A stretch of DNA of 64,000 bases from positions 450,709,793-450,773,792 of the forward strand of contig NC_053037.3 of assembly GCF_002575655.3 (NCBI RefSeq), given 5' to 3'. Below, one piece after another: positions 10,329 to 21,253 of this stretch (its first letter is position 1; each line of letters begins with the position of its first letter). Below the pieces are notes generated by a model. That model saw only the letters and a list, made by a program, of their open reading frames with translations. It made no database searches and had not been told where the DNA came from. The translations under genes and the position numbers were made by a program. Origin of the DNA: Aegilops tauschii subsp. strangulata (lineage: Eukaryota; Streptophyta; Magnoliopsida; Poales; Poaceae).

Positions 10329-12975
10329 AAAGCATCTCCAATAGCCGCGCTATATAAGCGCCGCGCCGCAAATTAGTGGTTTTTAGCGCGCGCGCAATCG
10401 GTAAACTAGCTCCGGCGCAGGCGCAATAACCGCACGTGCAGCATAAAGTGTTCAACGCGCGGTCCGAATCGCCACTGTGCTCCGTTTATTTGGTGCGCCC
10501 GCTTCCGCGCGCTGCACACTCGAGCGCTCGCGGCACACTCTCTTCGCCGCTCCATTTTCGCCCCGCCCGCGCCTCCGCCGGCGAGTTGACCCGATGGACG
10601 GCCGCGCCGGCACCCCCCTCACCCCTTCCTACACCCGCGACCCCTTCGCCGCAAACCCTAGCACGGGGAGCTTTGGCTTTGCCTCCGTCGGTGCTCCTCC
10701 AAGCACCGGTACCGCGCGCGGCCTTTTCATGCCACCACGGACGACCTCGGCGGCGGGTGGCGCCGCGCCGGCGCCCGCCGCGAAGCCACGTGCCCCCCTC
10801 GCAAAGCTCCCAAATGCGGCGTGGGCGAAGAAGGGCAAGGTATCCGCGAAGAAGAACAAGGTGGCGGACGGCTCCTCCAAGCCGTCGAGGAAGAAGCTTG
10901 CAGGGCGTGCGACGGACGCGGCGGCTACCGAAGCGCCGGCGAGCTCACTTGTTGAGCCGGCGGCCGACGCGCACAAGGTGTTCGATGAAATGCCCCCAAG
11001 GTATAAAATTTTGTCAACTTTTGTTGTTGTTGTTTTTTGAATGCATACATACAGATAGCTTATTTGCTTCGTTGTATATACGTTGTAGTTTCAACGATGA
11101 GGCATATATGTCAACTATGGGTGTTGGCTCCAAAAATTCTCATTGGTCTCAAACCAATGACATGCATTTTGATGACCATGAGTTCGAGGTGGACGAGGAT
11201 GGTGAGGGCATCGTCGACGCACCGAAAGGAAGAGCAGGCAACTACACCAACGATGAAGATGTCTTGCTATGCAATATTTGATTGCAAGTGTCGAGGGACC
11301 CCTCCGTTGGAGGTGATCAAAGTAGAGATACATATTGGAATCGGATGAAGGAGCACTTTGATCTACAGAACAAAAGTGGAATTGACCGCTCAGACCGATC
11401 TCTTCGCTCCCGGTGGTCGACAATCAACCGAGATTGTCAAAGGCGGGCGGCCGCACTTAAGGTTGTTGACAAGTTGAACCCAAGTGGCACTAATGATATA
11501 GATAGGGTAAGTGCCATTTCTTCCATGTTCATCATGCTTCTTCTTGGTGTTTGTAGTGCTAACTTGATTTTTTTATGTAGCTCAATATTGCACAAAACTT
11601 GTTCAAAGGAGAGGAGAAGAAGAGCAAGAAAGGGAAGATCAAGAAAGGGAGACCATTTACCTTGCCTCACTGCTATGAAGCATTGAAAGATGATGAGAAA
11701 TGGAAAAGAAGCGTGATGATATCGATGATATTGATGAGAGCAACAAAGGCAAGTGAACTATTGATTTGGATGATGATGAGGAGGAGGCATCAAGTGATGA
11801 CGGCAAGAGAAGCCCTACACCAAACTCGGTTTCATAGTTGAAGCCAAAAAGACCGGATGGATGCAAGAAAGACGCAAAAGAAAATAAGAAGAGGAAAGGA
11901 GATGACGAGCTCAAAATGCTATGGAAGCTATTGTGAAGGCAAGAAAGGAAGCGAATGAGGTGAGGAAGATGGCAAGGAACCAAGATGCCGCGGCCGAGGA
12001 GAGGAGGTTGGCGGCCGAGGAGAGGAGGGTGGCGGCCGAAGAGAGGAAGGTGGCATTGGAGGAGAGGAAGGTGGCCATGGAGGAGCGAACTAGGTTGTTG
12101 GAATGGGAGAAGTACTTGTTCTTCATGGACACATCTACCCTCAATGAGGCGCAAAAGTAGTACGTCAATATTGCCCGAAGAAGTCTTGATCCAAAAAAGA
12201 GCCATGGTTCGCGGTGGCATGGGTGGAAGTGGCATGGGCGGCATGGGAGGCGATGGCATTGGCGGCATGGGAGGCAGTGGCATGGGAGGCGGTGGCATTG
12301 GAGGCATGGGAGGCGGTGGCATTGGTGTTTTCGGAGCTAGCATGGGCGGCATGGGTGGCATGGGTGGCTTCGGAGCTACCGTGGAGGCCATGGGAGGCAT
12401 GGGTGGCTTCGGAGCTACCATGGGAGGCATGAGCTTTGCGTCTCTCATGGGAGGCATGGGAGCACCTCCGGGCGGCATGGGCGGAATGCCTTCCGGTGTG
12501 CCTCATCACACACCTTCCGTTGACGATCTTGCCAACACCTTCCGAGCTCCCAATGACGATGCGGCGCTTCAAAATGAAGAGGAGGAGGAAGAATTGTCTT
12601 TGGATGAGGAAGATGAATCGGAGGAAGAGGAGGACGAAGACGAGGATAAGGCATGACTGTTGAGATGTGCCATTCGTTTGTGTGAACTTTGTCATGAACT
12701 TCGGATTTTGAACTTGGTTGGATGATGTTGTGGGCATGAATTTGAACTTTTATGTCATGAACTTGTTTGGGTTCATGTTTTTGTTTTCATGTTTCAAACA
12801 TCATCATCTCCAAAACTGAACATATGGCAAGCGCCGGCTGCTCGCGCGCGCTGCAGTTTTAGCACGCCTGCTGGAGCGGCTCGTGCGCGCTAAAATTTGC
12901 AGCGACTGCTGGAGCAAGCGCACTGCGCCGTGCTAAAACAGGCGATCCGCGCGCTGCAAATGGGTTTTTATCTTC
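10329..12975 (+). mobile_element. Decayed PIF/Harbinger-type element carrying ORF1 only
   Basis: The left side opens with agcatctccaatagcc, close to the GAGCATCTCCAGCC end of the Harbinger element at 21254. The right side has GC-rich modules (gcgcgctgcaaat and similar) that partly mirror the left but no clean terminus. Between them lies a multi-exon Myb/SANT-like ORF1. No transposase is present. Boundaries are approximate and no TAA/TTA duplication could be fixed. Confidence 0.55.
10594..12655 (+). pseudogene. Harbinger ORF1-like Myb/SANT and NAM-associated protein
   Basis: Exon 1 starts MDGRAGTPLTPSYTRDPFAA at 10594 and ends at an AG|GTATAA donor near 11001. Exon 2 starts after ttgtag near 11089 (SFNDEAYMSTMGVGSKNSHW). 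A Myb-like trihelix region follows (GNYTNDEDVLLCN, then RDTYWNRMKEHFD and RSLRSRWSTINRDCQ), with a further intron at about 11507-11580. A C-terminal NAM-associated-like region has a heptad-like run of EERRLAAEERR units (about 11985-12090), then a Gly-Met-rich repeat (12206-12490) and an acidic tail ending at 12655. Such proteins partner Harbinger transposases in DNA binding. It is broken by a TGA at 11279-11281, where the family usually has Trp, and by at least one frameshift near 11700. Confidence 0.7.
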
Positions 12976-13140
12976 ACTGTTGAAGATGCACTCATGTCGC
13001 CTCGTGCTAGTTGTGGACCGCTCTTTCTTTATCTCTTTGCACGAACGCGTCCATCTCTTTCCTGATCCAGTTTGCTACTACCAAATTCCCCACCATCCTT
13101 ATCTTGTCGGTCACCCCACCAAATTCCCCACCATCGTCTT
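12660..13140. other. Flank between ORF1 element and gypsy element
   Basis: After the ORF1 stop there is a T-rich 3' UTR-like stretch, then the GC-rich right side of the element to about 12975. Sequence from 12980 to 13140 contains a direct repeat of caccaaattccccaccatc and joins the sequence right of 20280 once the gypsy element is discounted. No gene is recognised. Confidence 0.4.
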
Positions 13141-14178
13141 TGATGTCTACTACACAACCTTCTTCTTGTAGACGTTTTTGGGCCTCCAAGTGCAGAGGTT
13201 TGTAGGACAGTAGCAAATTTCCCTCAAGTGGATGACCTAAGGTTTATCAATCCGTGGGAGGCGTAGGATGAAGATCGTCTCTCTCAAACAACCCTGCAAC
13301 CAAATAATAAAGAGTCTTTTGTCCCCAACACACCCAATACAATGGTAAATTGTATAGGTGCGCTAGTTCGGCGAAGAGATGGTGATACAAGTGCAATATG
13401 GATGGTAGATATAGGTTTTTGTAATCTGAAAATATAAAAACAACAAGGTAACTAATGATAAAAGTGAGCGTAAATGGTATTGCAATGCTAGGAAACAAGG
13501 CCTAGGGTTCATACTTTCACTAGTGCAAGTTCTCTCAACAATAATAACATAATTGGATCATATAACTATCCCTCAACATGCAACAATGAGTCACTCCAAA
13601 GTCACTAATAGAGGAAAACAAACGAAGAGATTATGGTAGGGTACGAAACCACCTCAAAGTTATTCTTTCGGGTCGATCTATTCAAGAGTCCGTAGTAAAA
13701 TAACACGAAGCTATTCTTTCCGTTCGATCTATCCTAGAGTTCATACTAGAATAACACCTTAAGACACAAATCAACCAAAACCCTAATGTCACCTAGATAC
13801 TCCAATGTCACCTCAAGTATCCGTGGGTATGATTATACGATATGCATCACACAATATCAGATTCATCTATTCAACCAACACAAATAACTTCAAAGAGTGC
13901 CCCAAAGTTTCTACCAGAGAGTCAAGACGAAAACGTGTGCCAACCCCTATGCATAGATTCCCAAGGTCACGGAACCCGCAAGTTGTTCACCAAAACATAC
14001 ATCAAGTGAATCAATAGAATACCCCATTGTCACCACGGGTATCCCACGCAAGACATACATCAAGTGTTCTCAAATCCTTAAAGACTCAATCCGATAAGAT
14101 AACTTCAAAGGGAAAACTCCATCCATTACAAGAGAGTAGAGGGGGAGAAACATCATAAGATCCAACTATAATAGCAAA

Positions 14179-14215
<37 letters not shown>

Positions 14216-14810
14216 TCAAACACATAGCTACTGGTACATACCCTCAGCCCCAAGGGTGAACTACTCCCTCCTCGTCATGGAGAGCGCCGGGGTGATGAAG
14301 ATGGCCACCGGTGAGGGATCCCCCCCTCCGGCAGGGTGCCGGAACAAGGTCCTGATTGGTTTTTGGTGGCTATAGAGGCTTGCGGTGGCGGAACTCCCGA
14401 TCTAGGTTATATTCTGGAAGTTTGGGTATATATAAGAGGTGTTGGCATCGGGAACAAGTCAGGGGGGTCTCCGAGGCGGCCATGAGGTAGGGGGGTGCGC
14501 CCAGGGGGTTAGGGCGCCCCCACCCTCGTGGGTGCCTCGGGACTCTTCTGGCCCATCTCCGATACTCCATGGGCTTCTTCTGGTCCAAAAATAATCTCCG
14601 TGAAATTTCAGGTCAATTGGACTCCGTTTGGTTTTCCTTTTGTGCGATACTCAAAAACAAGGAAAAACAGAAACTGGCACTGGGCTCTAGGTTAATAGGT
14701 TAGTCCCAAAAATCATATAAAATAGCATATAAATGCATATAAAACATCCTAGATGGATAATATAATAGCATGGAACAATAAAAAATTATAGATACGTTGG
14801 AGACGTATCA
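13141..14810 (-). repeat. 3' LTR of the 13.1-20.3 kb gypsy element
   Basis: 1670 bp on the minus strand, TGATACGTCTCC to AGTAGACATCA. It contains an (AG)n microsatellite at 14181-14211 that is longer than in the other LTR copy, and a TATA-like tatatataccc region near 14428-14436 on the minus strand. Confidence 0.93.
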
Positions 14811-17615
14811 AGCATCCCCAAGCTTAATTCCTGCTCGTCCTCGAGTAGGTAAATGATAAAAACAAAATTTTTGATGTGGAACGCTACCTAACATATTTAT
14901 CAATGTAATCTTCTTTATTGTGGCAAGAATGTTCAGATCCAAAAGATTCTAGACAAAGTTTTAATATTGACATAAAAATAGTAATACTTCAAGCATGCTA
15001 ACCAAGCAATTATGTCTTATCAAAATAACATTGCCAAAGAAAGCTTATCCCTACAAAATCATATAGTTTGGCCATGCTTCATTTTTGTCACACAAAATAC
15101 TCCCATCATGCATAACCCCGATGACAAGCCAAGCAATTGGTTCATACTTTTTAACGCGCTTCAGCCTTTTCAACCCTTACGCAATACATGAGCGCAAGCC
15201 ATGGATATAACACTATAGGTGGAATAGCATATGATCATGGGGGTTATGTGAGAAGACAAAAAAGGGGGAAAGTCTCACATTGACGTGGCTAATCAACGGG
15301 CTATGGAGATGCCCATCAATTGATGTCAATGCGAGGAGTAGGGATTGCCATGCAACAGATGCACTAGAGCTATAAGTGTATGAAAGCTCATCGAAAGAAA
15401 CTAAGTGGGTGTGCATCCAACTTGCTTGCTCATGAAGACCTAGGGCATTTTGAGGAAGCCCATCATTGGAATATACAAGCCAAGTTCTATAATGAAAAAT
15501 TCCCACTAGTATATGAAAGTGACAAAATAAGAAACTCTCTGTCATGAAGATCATGGTGCTATTTTGAAGCACAAGTGTGGAAAAAGGATAGTAACATTGT
15601 CCCTTCTCTCTTTTTTTTGTTTGCGCTTCTTTGGCCTCTTTTTTTATTTGGGCTTCTTTGGCCTCTCCTTTTTAATAGTCTCCATCATTCTTTCCTCACA
15701 TGGGACAATGGTCTAATAATGATGATCATCACACCTTTATTTACTCATAACTCAATGTTACAACTCGATACTAGAACAAAAATATGACTCTATGTGAATG
15801 CCTCCGGCGGTGTACCGGGATATGCGATGAATCAAGAGCGACATGTATGAAAGAATTATGAAAGTGGCTTTGCCACAAATACGATGTCAACTACATGATC
15901 ATGCAAAGCAATATGACAATGATGGAGCGTGTCATAATAAACGGAATGGTGGAAAGTTGCATGGCAATATATCTCGGAATGGCTATGGAAATGCCATAAT
16001 AGGTAGGTATGGTGGCTGTTTTGGGGAAGATATAAGGAGGCCTATGTGTGATAGAGCATATCATATCACGGGGTTTGGATGCATCGGCGAAGTTTGCACC
16101 AACTCTCGAGGTGAGAAAGGGCAATGCACGGTACCGTAGAGGCTAGCAAATTGCGGAAAGGTAAGAGTGCGTATAATCCATGGACTCACATTAGTCATAA
16201 AGAACTCATATACTTATTGCAAAATTTTATTAGCCCTTGAAGCAAAGTACTACTATGCATGCCCCTAGGGGGATAGATTGGTAGGAAAAGACCATCGCTC
16301 GTCCCCGACTGCCACTCATAAGGAAAGCAATCAAAGAACACCCCATGCTTCAAATTTGTCACACAATGTTTACCATACGTGCATGCTACGGGACTTGCCA
16401 ACATTAACACAAGTATTTCTCAATTTCACAATTACCCAACTAGCATGACTCTAACATTACCACCTTTATATCTCAAAACATCTATCAAGTATCATAGTAT
16501 TCAGTGCACTCTATATGAAAGTTTTTATCATACCCATCTTGAATGCCTATCATACTAGGACTAATTTTATAGCCAAAGCAAATTACCATGCTGTTCTAAA
16601 AGACTCTAAAAATAATATAAACGAAGCATGAGAGATCAATAATTTCTATAAAATAAAACCACCATCGTGCTCTAAAAAATATAAGTGAAGCACTAGAGCA
16701 AATGACAAACTACTCCGAAAGATATAAGTGAAGATCAATGAGTAGTCAAATAATTATGCAACTATGTGAAGACTCTCTAACATTTAGAAATTTCAGATCT
16801 TGGGATATTATCAAACAGCAAGCAAAACAAAATAAAAATAAAATGACGCTCCAAGCAAAACACATATCTTGTGGTGAATAGAAATATAGCTCCAAGTAAA
16901 GTTACCGATGAACGAAGACGAAAGAGGGGATGCCTTCCGGGGCATCCCCAAGCTTAGGATCTTGCCACTCCTTATTCCATAGTCCATCGAATCTTTACCC
17001 AAAACTTGAAAACTTCACAACACAAAACTCAATAGAAAACTCCTAAGCTCCATTAGTATAAGAAGATAAAACCACCACTTAGGTACTGTTGTGAACTCAT
17101 TATAAATTCATATTGGTGTAATATCTACTGTATTCCAACTTCTCTATGGTTCGTACCCTCCGATACTACTCATAGATTCATCAAAATAAGCAAAAACACA
17201 ATGAAAACAGAATCTGTCAAAAACAGAACAGTCTGTAGTAATCTGTATCATTCGAATACTTATGTAACTCCAAAAATTCTGAAATAAATTGGTGGATCTG
17301 AGGAATTTGTCTATTAATCATCTGCAAAAAGAATCAACCTAAAATAACTCCCCAGTAAAAAATGGCAGCTAATCTCGTGAGCGCTAAAGTTTCTGTTTTT
17401 TACAGCAAGATCATAAAGACTTCACCCAAGTCTTCCCAAAGGTTCTACTTGGCACAAACACTCATTAAAACATAAAAGAACATATAAATAGAGGCTAGAT
17501 GAATTATTTATTACTAAACAGGAGCAAAAGGAAAGGACAAAAATAAAATTGGGTTGCCTCCCAACTAGCGCTATTGTTTAACGCCCCTAGCTAGGCAAGA
17601 TGATTTCAATGATGC

Positions 17616-18392
17616 TCACATAAAAGATAAGAATTGAAACATAAAGAGAGCATCATGAAGAATATGACTATCACATTTAAGTCTAACCCACTTCCTATGC
17701 ATAGGGATTTTGTGAGCAAACAACTTATGGGAACAATAATCAACTAGCATAGGAAGGCAAAACAAGCATAACTGCAATACTTTAAGCACATAGAGAGGAA
17801 ACTTGATATTATTGCGATTCCTACAAGCATATGTTCCTCCCTCATAATAATTTTCAGTAGCATCATGAATGAATTCAACAATATAACCATCACATAAAAC
17901 ATTATTCTCATGATGCACAAGCATATAAATTTTACTACTCTCCACATAAGCAAAAATCTTCTCATTCGGAATAGTGGGAACAAACTCAATAAAATAACTA
18001 TCATGTGAGGCATAATCCGGTTGAAAATTAAAATCAAGATGACAAGTTTCATGGTTATCATTAATATTTATAGCATACATGTCATCACAATAATCTTCAT
18101 AAATAGGAGGCATGCTATCATCATAATAAATTTGCTCATCAAAACTTGGGGGACAAAACATATCATCTTCATCAAACATAGCATCCCCAAGCTTGTGGCT
18201 TTGCATATCATTAGCATCACGGGTATTCAAAGAATTCATACTAACAACATTGCAATCATGCTCATCATTCACATATTTTATGCCAAGCATTCTATGCAAT
18301 TCTTCTTCTAGTACTTGAGCACAATTTTCCTTTCCATCATTTTCATGAAAGACATTAAAAAGATGAAGCATATGAGGCACCCTTAATTCCAA
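17616..18392 (-). CDS. ORF of unknown function in a non-autonomous gypsy element
   Basis: A 258-residue acidic, Asp/Asn/His-rich protein is encoded just downstream of the 5' LTR on the minus strand. I see no zinc knuckle, protease, RT or integrase motif. Its C-terminal part contains IPMHRKWVRLKC, and upstream NYYEGGTYACRN. Both recur in the ORF of the other non-autonomous gypsy element (31368-32697) as MPMHRKRVRLRC and NYYERGTTSPP, so the proteins are related. Conservation between two distinct elements suggests a retained role, perhaps gag-like, but that is inference. The start codon is the first Met in the open frame. Confidence 0.6.
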   Translation of the reverse strand: MELRVPHMLHLFNVFHENDGKENCAQVLEEELHRMLGIKYVNDEHDCNVVSMNSLNTRDANDMQSHKLGDAMFDEDDMFCPPSFDEQIYYDDSMPPIYEDYCDDMYAININDNHETCHLDFNFQPDYASHDSYFIEFVPTIPNEKIFAYVESSKIYMLVHHENNVLCDGYIVEFIHDATENYYEGGTYACRNRNNIKFPLYVLKVLQLCLFCLPMLVDYCSHKLFAHKIPMHRKWVRLKCDSHILHDALFMFQFLSFM

Positions 18393-18484
18393 TTTTTTGT
18401 AGTTTTCTTTTATAAATTAAAGTGATAAAACAAGAAACTAAAAGATTCAATTGCAAGATCTAATGATATACCTTCAAGCACTCA

Positions 18485-18574
18485 CCTCCCCGGCAACGGC
18501 GCCAGAAACTGCTTAGTTGACGGGGTGTTAGTGCCGCTTACCTAGCCTCCCCGGCAACGGTGCCAGAAATTGCT
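18485..18574 (-). repeat. Duplicated primer-binding-site region
   Basis: A 30-bp block opening cctccccggcaacgg occurs at 18485-18514 and again at 18546-18575, next to the 5' LTR. It contains the TGGCxCCGTTGCCGGGGA motif on the minus strand. The distal copy reads gcgcc and the LTR-proximal copy gtgcc. Confidence 0.85.
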
Positions 18575-20275
18575 TGATGTCTACTACACAGCCTTCTTCT
18601 TGTAGACGTTGTTGGGCCTCCAAGTGCAGAGGTTTGTAGGACAGTAGCAAATTTCCCTCAAGTGGATGACCTAAGGTTTATCAATCCGTGGGAGGCGTAG
18701 GATGAAGATGGTCTCTCTCAAACAACCCTACAACCAAATAACAAAGAGTCTCTTGTGTCCCCAACACACCCAATACAATGGTAAATTGTATAGGTGCACT
18801 AGTTCGGCGAAGAGATGGTGATACAAGTGCAATATGGATGGTAGATATAGGTTTTTGTAATCTGAAAATATAAAAACAGCAAGGTAACTAATGATAAAAG
18901 TGAGCGTAAACGGTATTGCAATGCTAGGAAACAAGGCCTAGGGTTCATACTTTAACTAGTGCAAGATCTCTCAACAATAATAACATAATTGGATCATATA
19001 ACTATCCCTCCACATGCAACAATGAGTCACTCCAAAGTCACTAATAGCGGAGAACAAACGAAGAGATTATGGTAGGGTACGAAACCACCTCAAAGTTATT
19101 CTTTCTGATCGATCTATTCAAGAGTCCGTGGTAAAATAACATGAAGCTATTCTTTCTGTTCGATATATCCTAGAGTTTGTACTAGAATAACACCTTAAGA
19201 CACAAATCAACCAAAACACTAATGTCACCTAGATACTCCAATGTCACCTCAAATATTCGTGGGTATATATGATTATACGATATGCATCACACAATCTCAG
19301 ATTCATCTATTCAACCAACACAAAGAACTTCAAAGAGTGCCCCAAAGTTTCTACCGGAGAGTCAAGACGAAAACGTGTGCCAACCCCTATGCATAGATTC
19401 CCAAGTTCACGGAACCCGCAAGTTGATCACCAAAACATACATCAAGTGAATCAATAGAATACCCCATTGTCACCATGGGTATCCCACGCAAGACATACAT
19501 CAAGTGTTCTCAAATCCTTAAAGACTTAATCCGATAAGATAACTTCAAAGGGAAAACTCAATCCATTACAAGAGAGTAGAGGGGGAGAAACATCATAAGA
19601 CCAACTATAATAGCAAAGCTCGCGATACATCAAGATCGTGCCGAATCAAGAACACAAGAGAGAGAGAGAGATCAAACACATAGCTACTGGTACATACCCT
19701 CAGCCTCGAGGTTGAACTACTCCCTCCTCGTCTTGGAGAGCGTCGGGATGATGAAGATGGTCACCGGTGAGGGATCCCCCCCTCCGGCAGGGTGCGGGAA
19801 CAGGGTCCCGATTGGTTTTTGGTGGCTACAGAGGCTTGCGACGGCGGAACTCCTGATCTAGGTTATGTTCTGGAAGTTTGGGTATATGTAAGAGGTGTTG
19901 GCATCGGGAACAAGTCAAGGGGGGGGGGGGGTCTCCGAGGCGGCCATGAGGTAGGGGTCGCGCCCAGGGGGTTAGGGGCCGCCCCCACCCTCGTGGGTGC
20001 CTTGAGACTCTTCTGGCCCATCTCCGATACTCCGTGGGCTTCTTCTGGTCCAAAAATAATCTCCGTGAAATTTCAGGTCAATTGGACTCCGTTTGGTTTT
20101 CCTTTTCTGCAATACTCAAAAACAAGGAAAAACAGAAACTGGCACTGGGCTCTAGGTGAATAGGTTAGTCCCAAAAATCATATAAAATAGCATATAAATG
20201 CATATAAAACATCCTAGATGGATAATATAATAGCATGGAATAATAAAAAATTATAGATACGTTGGAGACGTATCA
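18575..20275 (-). repeat. 5' LTR of the 13.1-20.3 kb gypsy element
   Basis: 1701 bp, nearly identical in layout to the copy at 13141-14810, including the gcatcgggaacaagtc segment and the terminal gacgtatca. It has extra sequence (gcgatacatcaagatcg) missing from the other copy and a run of about 13 G at 19919-19931. It should carry the promoter for minus-strand transcription. Confidence 0.93.
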
Positions 20276-20280
20276 GTCTT

Positions 20281-21250
20281 CCTTGCCCGAGCTCCTCCTA
20301 GGCTCCCACCACCATATCTTTTCGGGCCACCGTCCCCCACCTTCCCATCCCTCTCAGGTGCATCTTCGTTGGAAGCGGCGGCAGGGTGTAGTGAGGTCGC
20401 AGGGTGAGGCATGCTGCGACGAGGCCGAGGCTGTGGCGGTGCTGCTATGAGCCGTCCTTGGCGATGAGAGCAGCTCCGAGCGGCAAGGCATCCTGCAACC
20501 ACCGGCTCGTGCAATGCTACAAGCAGGCGTAGCACCCTGCTACTACTGTTGTCACCGTTGCTAGAGCTCTCCGAGGCCGGCCACGGTGACCATGGATGCC
20601 GAAAGTTGCAACCACCTCTGCACGGAGCTGGAACCGCGGCGCCGAAAGCTACAACCACCACACGAACCCAGTTTTGCATTTTTTTTGCTACAACCGTTTA
20701 TTTTTTTGCTGGAACTAGCACCATTTTTGCTACCACCGACGGTTTGGGTTTCCTACAACTAGCGCTCGGCTTTGCATTTTTGCTACCATAGACATTTTGG
20801 TTTGCTGGAACGAGCTTCAGTATTTGCTACCACCGACATTTTTGATTTGCTGCAACATTGTTCAATTTTGTATTTTTTGCTACCATCGTTTCTGGTTTTG
20901 CTGGAACCACTACCATTTTTTGCTGCCACCGCCGTTTGGATCCGTCATGGTCGCCATTGATTCTGCAGAGAGGGGGAGGAGGGGGCGCGGCCGATACAAC
21001 GAGGAAGACGCTACCAGCGGCGGCGCGAGCTATGGATATTCAAACGGGATGTTGTTGCCAGGTAGCCGATGAGCGCGATTCGTGCGTGAGGATTTTTCCC
21101 CTCTCCTTTTTTTTTGTTTTCGAGGTGCTTCGTGAGATAGATGATGAAGTGAGTTGCGATCGAACGGCAGCGGGAACTGGATCGGGCGTCTAGGGCGCGA
21201 CCGGCCGAACTGTTGGGCCGGCGGGCCGACGCCTATTACTCCCCCTATAT
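20281..21250. other. Possible MULE-type DNA transposon remnant
   Basis: From about 20660 to 20940 the sequence alternates tttttgctaccaccg-type and tttgctggaac-type phrases, a layout I associate with non-autonomous Mutator-like DNA in wheat. No transposase and no verified TIR were found. The left part (20281-20650) is GC-rich with short unsupported ORFs. Confidence 0.35.
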
Positions 21251-21253
21251 TAA

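Larger units (their letters stand above)
13141..20275 (-). mobile_element. Complete non-autonomous gypsy LTR retrotransposon, TSD GTCTT
   Basis: Two similar LTRs (13141-14810 and 18575-20275) flank a 3.76-kb internal region, with 5-bp duplication GTCTT at 13136-13140 and 20276-20280. On the minus strand LTRs run TGATACGTCTCC to AGTAGACATCA. A polypurine tract AAGCTTGGGGATGC abuts the 3' LTR (14811 onward) and a TGGCACCGTTGCCGGGGA primer-site-like motif lies beside the 5' LTR. There is no gag, protease, reverse transcriptase or integrase, only one ORF of unknown function, so it must be mobilised in trans. LTR differences (for example the expanded AG run at 14181) indicate the insertion is not brand new. 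Confidence 0.95.

Noticed and set aside
10436..11281. 281-codon plus-strand ORF
   Set aside because: It reads exon 1 of the Harbinger ORF1 out of frame, runs through its intron, and joins exon 2. The spliced ORF1 frame explains the region better.
11657..12478. 273-codon minus-strand ORF rich in Pro-Met
   Set aside because: It is the antisense shadow of the Gly-Met repeat and charged helix of the ORF1 protein.
13007..13216. Minus-strand 69-codon ORF (NLVVANWIRKEMDAFVQRDK)
   Set aside because: It crosses the gypsy LTR boundary at 13141, so it cannot be an original gene; only a short unassigned tail remains.
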